Source of the DNA: Propionibacteriaceae bacterium
Lineage (GTDB): Bacteria; Actinomycetota; Actinomycetes; Propionibacteriales; Propionibacteriaceae
Assembly (NCBI GenBank): GCA_031265725.1
Contig: JAISCH010000191.1
Span: 1-6,819 of the forward strand
Reading direction: 5' to 3'
Length of the DNA stretch: 6,819 nucleotides
The notes beneath the pieces were generated by a model that saw only the letters and a program-made list of their open reading frames with translations, searched no databases and was not told the origin of the DNA. The translations under genes were made by a program, and so were the position numbers. Below are positions 1 to 5,993 of this stretch, piece by piece. Positions within the stretch are counted from its first letter, which is position 1, and every line of letters begins with the position of its first letter.

Positions 1-151
1 TAGTCCGCGCAGCCGCCAGGCTCGCCGGACTCCTTGCTGCCCAGGATTTTTGCGGCGTACTGACGGAACCTCGCCGCGTTCAACTCACGTCCGACCGGGC
101 CTCGCATAGCGACAAGATGGGTGCTGGGATAGCCCAAATCCTGCCCGGCGT
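1..151 (-). repeat. Copy of internal cobK segment fused to the end of cbiE
   Basis: Positions 3-141 match 782-920 without gaps except for six substitutions at 10, 30, 40, 60, 70 and 95. The match frays at 142-150 and is lost beyond about 151. The copy lies in the same orientation and reading frame as in cobK. At the window edge position 2 also differs, so the left boundary is either at the edge or not visible. Each of the six substitutions changes an amino acid, and each is to G on the coding strand (five T to G, one C to G). Confidence 0.93.
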
Positions 152-662
152 AGACGCTGAGCGCTCCGTAACCGGCAGCGCTGAGGCTGGCGGCGAGACC
201 GGCCACATTGCGCCCGGTCAGCACGAAGGTACGCCGGTGGCGGCGGACCTGGGCGACGATGCCGCTGTCCTGTCCGTGACAACTGACCAGGCCGGCGTCC
301 CCCCATGACACGCCCAGCCGGGCCGCGAAGAGCGCCGGGGTGGAGACTCCGGCCAGCAACTGGACCTCGAAGCTGTCGTCCTCCCGCAAGGCGGCAAAGA
401 CTTTCCCAGCCCCGCTGTGGAAGCCGACATCGCCGGACATCAGCACCGCTATCCGGCAGGCGTCAGCACGCTGGATCGCGGCGACCATCTCGTCGGGACG
501 GCTCGCCGGGCAGACGGCGGCCTGCTCGGCGTGCTCAGCGAGCAGCCGGGCCGAGCCGACGACGAGATCGGCCCCGGTGATGGCCTCGGCGGCTTCCCGG
601 GTGAGGGTGGCCGGGCCGAGGCCGGTCCCGACTATGTCGACGCGCTTGCTGGCTGGGGTCAT
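1..662 (-). CDS. cbiE: Cobalt-precorrin-7 C5-methyltransferase CbiE, chimeric C-terminus, 3' end outside window
   Basis: SAM-dependent methylation at C5 of the corrin ring in the cytoplasm; CbiE normally works with CbiT, which methylates C15 and decarboxylates the C12 side chain. The 220 visible codons are open throughout. Seen: the SAM-binding loop VGTGLG (residues 11-16), ADLVVGSARLL (31-41), the family signature SGDVGFHS (76-83), LLAGVST (102-108), LGVSWGDAGLVSCHG (116-130) and FVLTG (146-150), all in the order expected for CbiE. The start overlaps the cobK stop as ATGA (659-662); a GGAGG lies directly against the ATG, while AAGGTGG about 10 bases upstream is better spaced. From about residue 172 the protein stops looking like CbiE and becomes a near-copy of CobK residues 171-218, including GYPSTHLVAMRGP. 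The usual CbiE C-terminus is missing, and no CbiT domain is visible. The last two bases in frame are TA, so a stop may follow immediately outside the window. CbiE identity is firm; whether this chimera is real or functional is open. Confidence 0.88.
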   Translation of the reverse strand, partial: MTPASKRVDIVGTGLGPATLTREAAEAITGADLVVGSARLLAEHAEQAAVCPASRPDEMVAAIQRADACRIAVLMSGDVGFHSGAGKVFAALREDDSFEVQLLAGVSTPALFAARLGVSWGDAGLVSCHGQDSGIVAQVRRHRRTFVLTGRNVAGLAASLSAAGYGALSVYAGQDLGYPSTHLVAMRGPVGRELNAARFRQYAAKILGSKESGEPGGCAD

Positions 663-1432
663 CCTCCGCGCACCACCTTGGCTATTATCCGTTGGGCCGC
701 ATCCACCCCGACGCCGTCCAAGTCGGCCGGGCGGGCGAGCACGGCGCAGGCCATTCCGCAGTCCTCAGCCGCCGCGAGTTTGTCCGCGAAGCCGCCAGGC
801 TCGCCGGAATCCTTGCTGACCAGGATTTTTGCGGCGTAGTGACGGAACATCGCCGCGTTCAACTCACGTCCGAACGGGCCTCGCATAGCGACAAGATGGG
901 TGCTGGGATAGCCCAAATCCAGACAGGCTTGAATGCCTTTGGGCACCGGCAGCACCCGCAGGATGATCCGGTCCTGGTAGCCGTTGACGCCGGTGAGCGC
1001 TGCGGCCTCTTTGGCCCCGGTGGTGGCGAAGATGATGCTGTCACGCTGATTGAGCCATTCGACCAAGGCGGCCAGGTCAGCGAAACGCTGTGCGCCGTCG
1101 CCCAGCGCGACCTCGCTCTCGGGCCGTCTCACCCGCAGATACGCCAGGCCGAGGTCGGCACAGGCCGCCGCCACATTGCTGGTGACGGCGCTGGCATAGG
1201 GATGGGTGGCGTCCACCACCATTCGCGGAGCGGCCTCGGCCAGCAAGGCGGCGACCCCAGCCCGGTCCAATCGTCCGACGCGATAACTGACGCCGGGCAG
1301 CCCAGTCGCGGTCTGCTCACCGAGATCAGTGGCGACGCACACCAAGACCCGGATCCGCGTCCGCGCGCAGAACTCCGCCAACTGGCGGCTCTCGGTGGTG
1401 CCACCGAAAATCACCAAGTCACCCCTGTGCAT
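659..1432 (-). CDS. cobK: Cobalt-precorrin-6A reductase CobK/CbiJ
   Basis: Reduces the macrocycle of (cobalt-)precorrin-6A with a nicotinamide cofactor; cytoplasmic, acting after CbiD and before CbiE/CbiT. 257 residues, usual for the family. Seen: nucleotide-binding loop IFGGTTESR (residues 8-16), VVDATHPYA (72-80), TGAKE (in the middle of the protein), VAMRGPFGRELNAA and the C-terminal VSKDSGEPGG with KLAAAEDCG and RP. I chose the ATG at 1432, which has GAGGGGG about 10 bases upstream and overlaps the cobJ stop by 14 bases; the frame is open upstream to a TTG at 1471, but that would add 13 residues before the expected N-terminal strand. It overlaps cbiE by ATGA. A CbiD/CbiG operon implies the cobalt-containing substrate, hence CbiJ function. 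Residues 171-218 are duplicated at the end of cbiE. Confidence 0.92.
   Translation of the reverse strand: MHRGDLVIFGGTTESRQLAEFCARTRIRVLVCVATDLGEQTATGLPGVSYRVGRLDRAGVAALLAEAAPRMVVDATHPYASAVTSNVAAACADLGLAYLRVRRPESEVALGDGAQRFADLAALVEWLNQRDSIIFATTGAKEAAALTGVNGYQDRIILRVLPVPKGIQACLDLGYPSTHLVAMRGPFGRELNAAMFRHYAAKILVSKDSGEPGGFADKLAAAEDCGMACAVLARPADLDGVGVDAAQRIIAKVVRGG
780..930 (-). repeat. cobK segment matching the end of cbiE
   Basis: This is the probable source of the duplicated segment at 1-151. Here it is native: it encodes the C-terminal part of CobK, with VAMRGPFGRELNAA and SKDSGEPGG, which look like the family's conserved AMxGPF and K-D/N-SG stretches, and it runs on into KLAAAEDCG as CobK should. 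The offset between the copies is 779 bases. Confidence 0.93.
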
Positions 1433-2159
1433 GACCACGGTACCCCCTCGGGGTGACCATCCGTCCGTCAATCAGCCGGGTCGACTGGTTGCCGATGAAG
1501 ACAGTGGTGAACATGTCGGCGGCGCTGTTCCGCAACTCGCCCAGCGTTGTGACGGCGGCGTTCTCCCCTTCCCGGCCGATCAAGCTGGCCAAGCCGCAGA
1601 TCGTAGCCGGGCTCTTGCTGCGCAACAGGATGTCGCAGGCCCGCCCCAGATGGTCGGCGCGGGTGCGGCTGGACGGGTTGTAGAGGACGATACAGAAGTC
1701 GGCCCGCGCGGCGGCGTCGAGGCGTTGCTCGATGACCGGCCAGTCGGTCAGCCGGTCCGACAGCGAGATGACCGCGAAATCGTGGCCGATGGGCGCGCCC
1801 AACAGGGCGGCCCCGCTGGTGGCGGCGGTCACCCCAGGCACGATGACGATCTCCACGCCGGGGAATCCAGTCGCCAACTCATAGACCAGGCCCGCCATCG
1901 CGTACACTCCGGCGTCGCCGCTCGACGCCAGGGCGACCCGTTTGCCACTGGCTGCAAGTTCCAGTGCCTCGCGGCAGCGTTCGACCTCGTGGGTCATCCC
2001 GGTGGAGACGAATTCCTTGCCCGGATAGAGCGGACGCAGCAATTGCACATACCGTTTGTAGCCGACGATGACCTCAGCGGCGGACAACGCCTCGTCAGCG
2101 GCGCGCGTCATTCCGGCCCGGTCTCCCGGCCCCATCCCGACCAGGGTCAGCAGGCCCAT
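1419..2159 (-). CDS. cobJ: (Cobalt-)precorrin-3B C17-methyltransferase CobJ/CbiH
   Basis: Transfers a SAM methyl group to C17 and drives ring contraction, forming the delta-lactone that CbiG later opens. 246 residues, the normal size for a single-domain CbiH with no extra fused domain. Seen: N-terminal GMGPG (residues 8-12), VGYKRYV (32-38), SSGDAGVYAMAG (79-90), VPGVTA (107-112), VLYNPSSRTR and LIGREGE, all typical of this branch of the precorrin methyltransferase family. GAGGAGG sits 4-5 bases before the ATG. The start overlaps the end of cbiG by 13 bases and the stop overlaps cobK by 14 bases, so translation is probably coupled. The neighbouring CbiD and CbiG indicate the cobalt-precorrin substrate of the anaerobic route. 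Confidence 0.94.
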   Translation of the reverse strand: MGLLTLVGMGPGDRAGMTRAADEALSAAEVIVGYKRYVQLLRPLYPGKEFVSTGMTHEVERCREALELAASGKRVALASSGDAGVYAMAGLVYELATGFPGVEIVIVPGVTAATSGAALLGAPIGHDFAVISLSDRLTDWPVIEQRLDAAARADFCIVLYNPSSRTRADHLGRACDILLRSKSPATICGLASLIGREGENAAVTTLGELRNSAADMFTTVFIGNQSTRLIDGRMVTPRGYRGHAQG

Positions 2160-3325
2160 GATTCCTCCTCGGTGCTTGTGTCCTCGAAATGCAGCGACGG
2201 CTCCCGCAAAGCCAGCGCGACCGTCACCCCTTGCCGCGCTGTCTTGCCAGCGACGAGGTATCCCCCACTGCCCAGCACCGCCGCCCGTTCGCAGACGTTG
2301 TCCACCCCGGCCACGGCAGTGACCAGACTAGACGCGCTGAACTCGCCTTCCACCTGGGCCAATTCAGCGGCGCTGAAGGTGCGGAACGGCAGGCCGCGTC
2401 GGGCACAGAACTCGGCCAACCCCGGCTCGTTCGCCTTCAAATCGACGCTGCAAACCTCGGCGACGCTCAACGGGTGGTACCCGGCCGTTTCCAGCACCGA
2501 TCGGAAGGCCGCCTCCACCGCCTGCGCGCTGATCCCCTTGCGGCAGCCGATCCCGGCAGTTATCGCGGGCGGCACCAAGTGCAGCGCCTGGTCGTCGGCG
2601 GAAGTGGTGCGGCAGGTGATGATGACATCCCAGTGGTCGCCGTCATGGACCACTCGGTCTGGCGGTGGCCCGCCGATGGGGAATTCAGTGGCCAGCCGGA
2701 TGTCATTCCCGGCCAGCAATGCCGCCGAGACGGCCTTGATCCGTTCCGGGTTGGCGATCCGCAAGCCTTGCCGGGTGGCCCAGTCGTCCACGGCGAACAG
2801 CCCGCGCGCGTCAGTGGCGGTGGTGATGACCGGAGTCGCGCCGATGGCTCGGGCCAGCCTGAGCGCCAATTGGTTGGCCTGGCCGATATGCCCGGACAGG
2901 ATGGGAACGACGTACCGGCCCTGCTCATCTATGACGACCACGGCTGGGTCGGACGCCTTCGAGTGGACCAGACCAGCTATCGCCCGCACGGCGATACCGG
3001 CGCTGCCGATGAACACCAGCGCATCGCAGTCGCTGAAATGTGCGTCGGTCCAGGCCCGCAGGCCGCCCGGATCGCAGCGGGTCAACTCCAGACCGGACCA
3101 CTCGGTTGCGGAAACTGTGCCGGATGAGTTGTCAGAGACCGCCACCTGCTGTGCTGAGCGGCAGTGGTTTCCAGTCTCGGGTGAGTCGAGTTTCGGGCTC
3201 TCGGGGTCTTGGCGCGGTACCCGACCAGCGGGAGGAACGCGCTGGGGCTTTCCAAGTGTGCCACGTTGGATGCGCCGCCCCAGTTCGTATCCGGCAGCGG
3301 TGAAGGCGATGGCCGCGATCCTCAT
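2147..3325 (-). CDS. cbiG: Cobalt-precorrin-5A hydrolase CbiG with N-terminal insert
   Basis: Opens the delta-lactone of cobalt-precorrin-5A and releases the C20 fragment as acetaldehyde, a step specific to the anaerobic pathway. 392 residues. Seen: N-terminal IAAIAFTAAGYELGRRI (residues 3-19), then the central CbiG block DALVFIGSAGIAVRAIAG (101-118), KASDPAVVVIDE (123-134), LSGHIGQAN (143-151) and VITTATD (166-172), a linker, and the C-terminal domain from AGIGCRKG (257-264) through SVDLKANEPGL and AVAGVDNVCERAA. Between residues about 23 and 75 there is a Pro/Ser/Arg-rich stretch; the N-terminal strand and the FIG block are about 80 residues apart, against roughly 50 in Salmonella CbiG as I recall it. 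GAGG lies 7 bases before the ATG, which overlaps the cobM stop as ATGA. No CbiE or CbiH fusion is present, unlike the CbiEGH type of protein. Confidence 0.94.
   Translation of the reverse strand: MRIAAIAFTAAGYELGRRIQRGTLGKPQRVPPAGRVPRQDPESPKLDSPETGNHCRSAQQVAVSDNSSGTVSATEWSGLELTRCDPGGLRAWTDAHFSDCDALVFIGSAGIAVRAIAGLVHSKASDPAVVVIDEQGRYVVPILSGHIGQANQLALRLARAIGATPVITTATDARGLFAVDDWATRQGLRIANPERIKAVSAALLAGNDIRLATEFPIGGPPPDRVVHDGDHWDVIITCRTTSADDQALHLVPPAITAGIGCRKGISAQAVEAAFRSVLETAGYHPLSVAEVCSVDLKANEPGLAEFCARRGLPFRTFSAAELAQVEGEFSASSLVTAVAGVDNVCERAAVLGSGGYLVAGKTARQGVTVALALREPSLHFEDTSTEEESWAC
3101..3259 (-). other. Low-complexity in-frame insert in CbiG (about residues 23-75)
   Basis: This stretch encodes a hydrophilic segment rich in Pro, Arg, Ser and Gln with no visible domain, placed between the first beta-strand region and the conserved FIGSAGIAVR block. 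Ends are approximate because they rest on recalled family spacing. It contains a DNA motif (3182-3225) also found in the CbiD insert. Confidence 0.6.
3182..3225. repeat. Copy A of a short motif shared by the cbiG and cbiD inserts
   Basis: On the + strand the blocks are TGAGTCGAGTTTCG (3182-3195), CTCGGG (3200-3205) and GGTACCCGAC (3216-3225). The cbiD insert has TGAGCCGAGTTTCG, CTCGGG and GGTACCGGAC in the same order, with gaps of 4 against 5 and 10 against 10 bases. CGAG and CTCG can form a short hairpin stem. The two copies are translated in different frames, so protein-level constraint does not explain the match. Confidence 0.55.
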
Positions 3326-4080
3326 GAACGGGCCTCGCGCAATCCGGTGGCGAAATCGTCGGCGTACAGCCGGGACACGGTTTGCGACTCGCCCAGGCAG
3401 GGTCCGACCACGATGAGCGCGGTGGACTCGATTCCGTTGGCTCGGGCGGTGGCCGCCAATGTGCCGATGGTGCAGGTCAGCACCAGTTCGTCCGGCCAGG
3501 TGGCTTTATAGACGATGGCCGCTGGCTCGCACCTGTCGTGCCCGCCCGCGACGAGCTGACTGGCCAGGCCGTCGAGCAGCCCAGTGCTGAGGAAGATGAC
3601 CATGGTCGATCCATGCCGGGCGAGGCTGGCCACGTCCTCGCCTTCCGGCATCGAGGTGCGCCCCGGCATCCGGGTGATGACGACGGACTGGGTGCGTTCC
3701 GGGACGGTGTATTCGATGCCCAGGGCCGCCGCCGCGCCGGAGAAGCTGGAGACGCCGGGGCAAGTGTCGTAGTCGATGCCGAGCCGGTCCAGTGCTCGCA
3801 TCTGCTCATGGGTCGCCCCGTACAGGCTCGGGTCGCCGCTGTGCAATCGCACCACTGTCTCATTGCGCCGTTCAGCCTCAGCGATGACCGTGACGATCTC
3901 GTCCAGGGTCATCTTGGCCGAGTCATGCAGCCGGGCGTCGGCACGGGCTGACTCCAGCAGGCCGGGGTTCACCAGCGATCCCGCGTAGATGATCACGTCG
4001 GCGGCGGCGATCAGCCGTGATCCGCGCAGGGTGATGAGATCGACCGCGCCTGGCCCGGCCCCGACGAAATGAACAGTCAT
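3322..4080 (-). CDS. cobM: (Cobalt-)precorrin-4 C11-methyltransferase CobM/CbiF
   Basis: Adds the SAM-derived methyl group at C11, following CbiH and preceding CbiG. 252 residues, the usual length. Seen: GAGPG (residues 7-11) for SAM binding, IIYAGSLVNP (30-39), DSAKMTLDEI (53-62), the hallmark RLHSGDPSLYGA (78-89), CPGVSS (107-112), VVITRMPGRTSMPEGE, VIFLSTG, and VYKATWPDE near the C-terminus, matching CobM/CbiF rather than CbiH or CbiL. AGGAAGGA lies about 5 bases before the ATG. It overlaps cbiD upstream and cbiG downstream, each by ATGA, so the three proteins are probably made in a coupled manner. In this context the cobalt-containing substrate is expected (CbiF activity). Nothing odd is seen in the protein. 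Confidence 0.95.
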   Translation of the reverse strand: MTVHFVGAGPGAVDLITLRGSRLIAAADVIIYAGSLVNPGLLESARADARLHDSAKMTLDEIVTVIAEAERRNETVVRLHSGDPSLYGATHEQMRALDRLGIDYDTCPGVSSFSGAAAALGIEYTVPERTQSVVITRMPGRTSMPEGEDVASLARHGSTMVIFLSTGLLDGLASQLVAGGHDRCEPAAIVYKATWPDELVLTCTIGTLAATARANGIESTALIVVGPCLGESQTVSRLYADDFATGLREARS

Positions 4081-5591
4081 GAGTGTCCTTCCTTGCCGCC
4101 CCCGGCGACGCTTCGGGTGCTAGCAGTTGAATCGAGAGCGCTCAGCCCGTCATGCCAATAACCGACCAACTCGCCGGAACGCGCGCTGCCGACCACTGCG
4201 GAGAAAGACCCGCCCAGCTTGGCGAAACTGATCCACTCCAGTCTCAGCGTGTCTGGGGTGCGTTGGTCGAAAGTCGCCTGGATGCGGCGTCCCAAGACGC
4301 GCGTCGTCGCGGTCAACAACTCGGCCTGCAATAAAACGAGGAGGGCTGCGTCGGTTGAGACCGACTCTTGCAACCGACGCAGCACCTCCACGTTGGCTCC
4401 GGCCTGCAGGGCGCAGGCGATCAGCGTCTCCATCCGCCCGTCACCGACACTGGAATGAGTGTTCAGCATGCCGATGCCGACTTTCACCAGCTTGCCGAGA
4501 TGCCCGACGACGAGCACTCGCTCGAAGCCGTGCTCCGCAGCCTGGCTGATGGCGTCCCCGATGAAATTGCTCGACTTCACCACCCCATACCTAGCTTCAC
4601 CAGGTGGTTGAACCTCTGACATTTGAGCCGAGTTTCGTTTTTCTCGGGATTCCCAATGGGTACCGGACTGGAACGGATTAGAAATAGGACACTTCTGAGG
4701 AAAACTAGCTGGTAAATTCCCGGTTTCACGAGTTGCGTCACCTTCAGGACGCGCGTTCGCCGCGTTATCGTCGGTCAACAGGCCGCCAGCCTGCTTCTCC
4801 CCGCTGCCAAGCAAGTCCACCCGCTGAGCACCGCCCGGAACCAACCGATCAGTCCCGCTGGCGACCGACTCGTCCAGGCCGAGATTGTCCAACCCGAGCT
4901 GTTCCCGAGCGAAAGTCTCCCCATAGTTGCCGATGACGACGAGCAAATCCTTGACCCCGGACGCGGCCAGGATCGAGATTTCCCGGGCCATCGTCTCGAT
5001 GATCGCGGTGTTGCTCATCGGCTCGACAATGCCGGTAGTGCCGAGGATGGAGATTCCGCCAGTGATCCCGAGACGAGGATTGAAAGTCTTGGCCGCGATA
5101 CTCCCGCCAGTCGGGCAGGAGATGACGACGCGCCAACCGTCTCGGTCCTCCCTGCCGACGGCCGCGCGCACCGCGTCCGCGATCATCCGGCGCGGCACCG
5201 AGTTGATCGCGGCCGCCCCGACCGGCTGGTCCAAGCCAGGTTTTCCGACCCGTCCGATCCCCTCGCCGCCGTCGATCACCAAGCCGAAGCCGGCGCGTTC
5301 CACCCTCGCGTAGATGAGCGCGCCATTGGTGGCGTCCGGATCGTCGCCGCCGTCTTTGCGCACCGCGCAAGACGCCCACCCCTCGTCCAGCCTCGGATCG
5401 ACCACCCCCAACTGCAGCGGCAGCCCGGCTGGAGTCTCAATAGTCACCTCGTCCAGCAATTCACCCCGGACAAGCATCAGTGCAGCAGCTTTCGCCGCCC
5501 CAGCGGCGCACACCCCAGTCGTGTAGCCGCAGCGCAGCAGCTTGCCGCCGACGAGTCGCCGCATGGCTGGGATGGTGGCGCTGTAGTTCAT
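4077..5591 (-). CDS. cbiD: Cobalt-precorrin-5B C1-methyltransferase CbiD with a large internal insert
   Basis: Methylates C1 of the corrin ring with SAM in the anaerobic pathway, directly after CbiG. Seen: N-terminal LRCGYTTGVCAAGAAKAAA (residues 19-37), CAVRKDGGDDPDAT, GEGIGRVGKPGL, VVISCPTGGSIAAKTFNPRLGI, GGISILGTTGIVEPMS, VVIGNYGETFAREQLGL (218-234), then, after an insert, VVKSSNFIGDA (337-347), VLVVGHLGKLVKVGIGMLNTHSSVGDGRMETL and a typical C-terminal region. 504 residues is well above the 360-400 usual for the family; residues about 236-336 account for the excess. GGAGG (5599-5603) is 7 bases from the ATG. It is the first gene of the operon, directly behind a cobalamin riboswitch. All recognisable conserved blocks are intact on both sides of the insert and the frame is unbroken, so I infer a working enzyme. 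Confidence 0.95.
   Translation of the reverse strand: MNYSATIPAMRRLVGGKLLRCGYTTGVCAAGAAKAAALMLVRGELLDEVTIETPAGLPLQLGVVDPRLDEGWASCAVRKDGGDDPDATNGALIYARVERAGFGLVIDGGEGIGRVGKPGLDQPVGAAAINSVPRRMIADAVRAAVGREDRDGWRVVISCPTGGSIAAKTFNPRLGITGGISILGTTGIVEPMSNTAIIETMAREISILAASGVKDLLVVIGNYGETFAREQLGLDNLGLDESVASGTDRLVPGGAQRVDLLGSGEKQAGGLLTDDNAANARPEGDATRETGNLPASFPQKCPISNPFQSGTHWESREKRNSAQMSEVQPPGEARYGVVKSSNFIGDAISQAAEHGFERVLVVGHLGKLVKVGIGMLNTHSSVGDGRMETLIACALQAGANVEVLRRLQESVSTDAALLVLLQAELLTATTRVLGRRIQATFDQRTPDTLRLEWISFAKLGGSFSAVVGSARSGELVGYWHDGLSALDSTASTRSVAGGGKEGHS
4584..4886 (-). other. About 101-codon in-frame insert in CbiD
   Basis: It lies between REQLGLD and VVKSSNFIGDA, which are normally joined by a short linker. 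The encoded segment is hydrophilic and of mixed composition, with no recognisable domain, membrane segment or coiled coil. The part at about 4590-4740 is visibly poorer in GC (around half) than the rest of cbiD. It contains the motif shared with the CbiG insert (4624-4668). It has no splice-type ends: no N-terminal Cys or Ser start with the block motifs of an intein, and no His-Asn at the end. Confidence 0.75.
4624..4668. repeat. Copy B of a short motif shared by the cbiD and cbiG inserts
   Basis: Blocks on the + strand: TGAGCCGAGTTTCG (4624-4637), CTCGGG (4643-4648) and GGTACCGGAC (4659-4668). CCGAG (4628-4632) and CTCGG (4643-4647) form a 5-bp stem. The part CCGAG-N10-CTCGG followed by TCCCAATGG (4651-4659) also occurs in the riboswitch leader at 5695-5729. 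Confidence 0.55.
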
Positions 5592-5598
5592 TCAGCTA

Positions 5599-5642
5599 CC
5601 TCCGAAGGCTCGCAGAGAGTTACGCCACAGGCTCTCCTGCGA
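5599..5642 (-). promoter_or_regulatory. Expression platform: bulged hairpin and cbiD ribosome binding site
   Basis: On the minus strand, bases 5642-5632 and 5619-5610 pair as TCGCAG-G-AGAG with CTCTCTGCGA: ten base pairs with one bulged G and a 12-base loop. Directly after it CCT-TCGG-AGG (5608-5599) can fold so that the GGAGG ribosome binding site is paired. No run of U follows, so translational control looks likelier than intrinsic termination. Which of the two folds follows cobalamin binding is inference. Confidence 0.55.
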
Positions 5643-5648
5643 CGTGAA

Positions 5649-5806
5649 CCGGCAAGTATTCCGACTGATCGTCCGGGAATCCTTTCGGACCCCACCGAGC
5701 AAGCGCCTTCTCGGAATCTCTCCCAATGGCCTGTGCTTCTCGTAGCCAACGAATCACGGCAACGGCCTTGTGCGGGATTCCCACCCGCTTCCATGACCAG
5801 TTCGCC
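5649..5806 (-). promoter_or_regulatory. Cobalamin riboswitch upstream of cbiD
   Basis: Read on the minus strand, the core (5792-5754) fits the class consensus closely: GGAAGCGGGTGGGAATCCCG, then GCACAAGGCCGTTGCCGTGA. The B12 box is AGTCGGAATACTTGCCGG (5666-5649). CTGGTC (5800-5795) pairs with GATCAG (5670-5665) to close the core, and GGCGA (5806-5802) pairs with TTGCC (5655-5651) as P1. Peripheral hairpins: CCGAG/CTCGG (5695-5714) and GTCCG/CGGAC (5671-5690). The core has TTGCCGTGA where CCACTGTGA is usual. Cobalamin binding is expected to repress the operon, in line with its position ahead of a biosynthetic gene set. Confidence 0.9.
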
Positions 5807-5810
5807 AATC

Positions 5811-5816
5811 AGTATA
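5811..5816 (-). promoter_or_regulatory. -10 box of the cob operon promoter
   Basis: TATACT on the minus strand. A start site 6-8 bases downstream would fall at about 5804-5806, exactly at the first paired bases of the riboswitch. I see no convincing -35 hexamer at 16-19 bases spacing. Confidence 0.65.
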
Positions 5817-5961
5817 GCCAGCCCCGGCGTTCCACGGAGTAACACTCAATCCCTAGTCACTCAAACAAAATCGAGGCAGAGACAGCAATCCGGTCACCAT
5901 AGGGTTCCTACTGCACGCCTGGTCGGAGAACTCAGCGATCTTTCAAACATCTCACCTAGCA

Positions 5962-5980
5962 GTTTTAGTGCTACTAAAAC
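5962..5980. repeat. Perfect 8-bp inverted repeat, 3-base loop
   Basis: GTTTTAGT-GCT-ACTAAAAC. The symmetry suits an operator for a dimeric regulator or a short hairpin. There is no adjacent T run. It lies about 145 bases upstream of the cob promoter -10 box. Confidence 0.7.
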
Positions 5981-5993
5981 AGACGCTTAGCCT

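Noticed and set aside
1439..1458. GGTACC and CTCGGGG near the cobK start as a third copy of the insert motif
   Set aside because: The blocks are in the wrong order and too close together, and the CGAGTTTCG part is absent.
1433..1471. TTG start extending CobK by 13 residues
   Set aside because: The ATG at 1432 has a purine-rich binding site at good distance and puts the nucleotide-binding strand at the N-terminus as usual.
1329..3416. A 695-codon open frame on the + strand
   Set aside because: It runs antisense through cobK, cobJ and cbiG, all clearly recognised; long antisense frames are expected in high-GC coding DNA and its translation shows no family features.
4584..4886. CbiD insert as an intein
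   Set aside because: No Cys/Ser at the first position with splicing blocks, no terminal His-Asn, and it is shorter than known mini-inteins.
5610..5642. Intrinsic terminator ahead of cbiD
   Set aside because: A strong stem is present, but no U run follows it; it is better described as part of the riboswitch expression platform.
5588..5845. 85-codon open frame on the minus strand
   Set aside because: It coincides with the riboswitch and the -10 box and encodes nothing recognisable.
5962..5980. GTTTTAG-like CRISPR repeat
   Set aside because: Only one copy, 19 bases long and fully palindromic; no spacers and no cas genes in the window.
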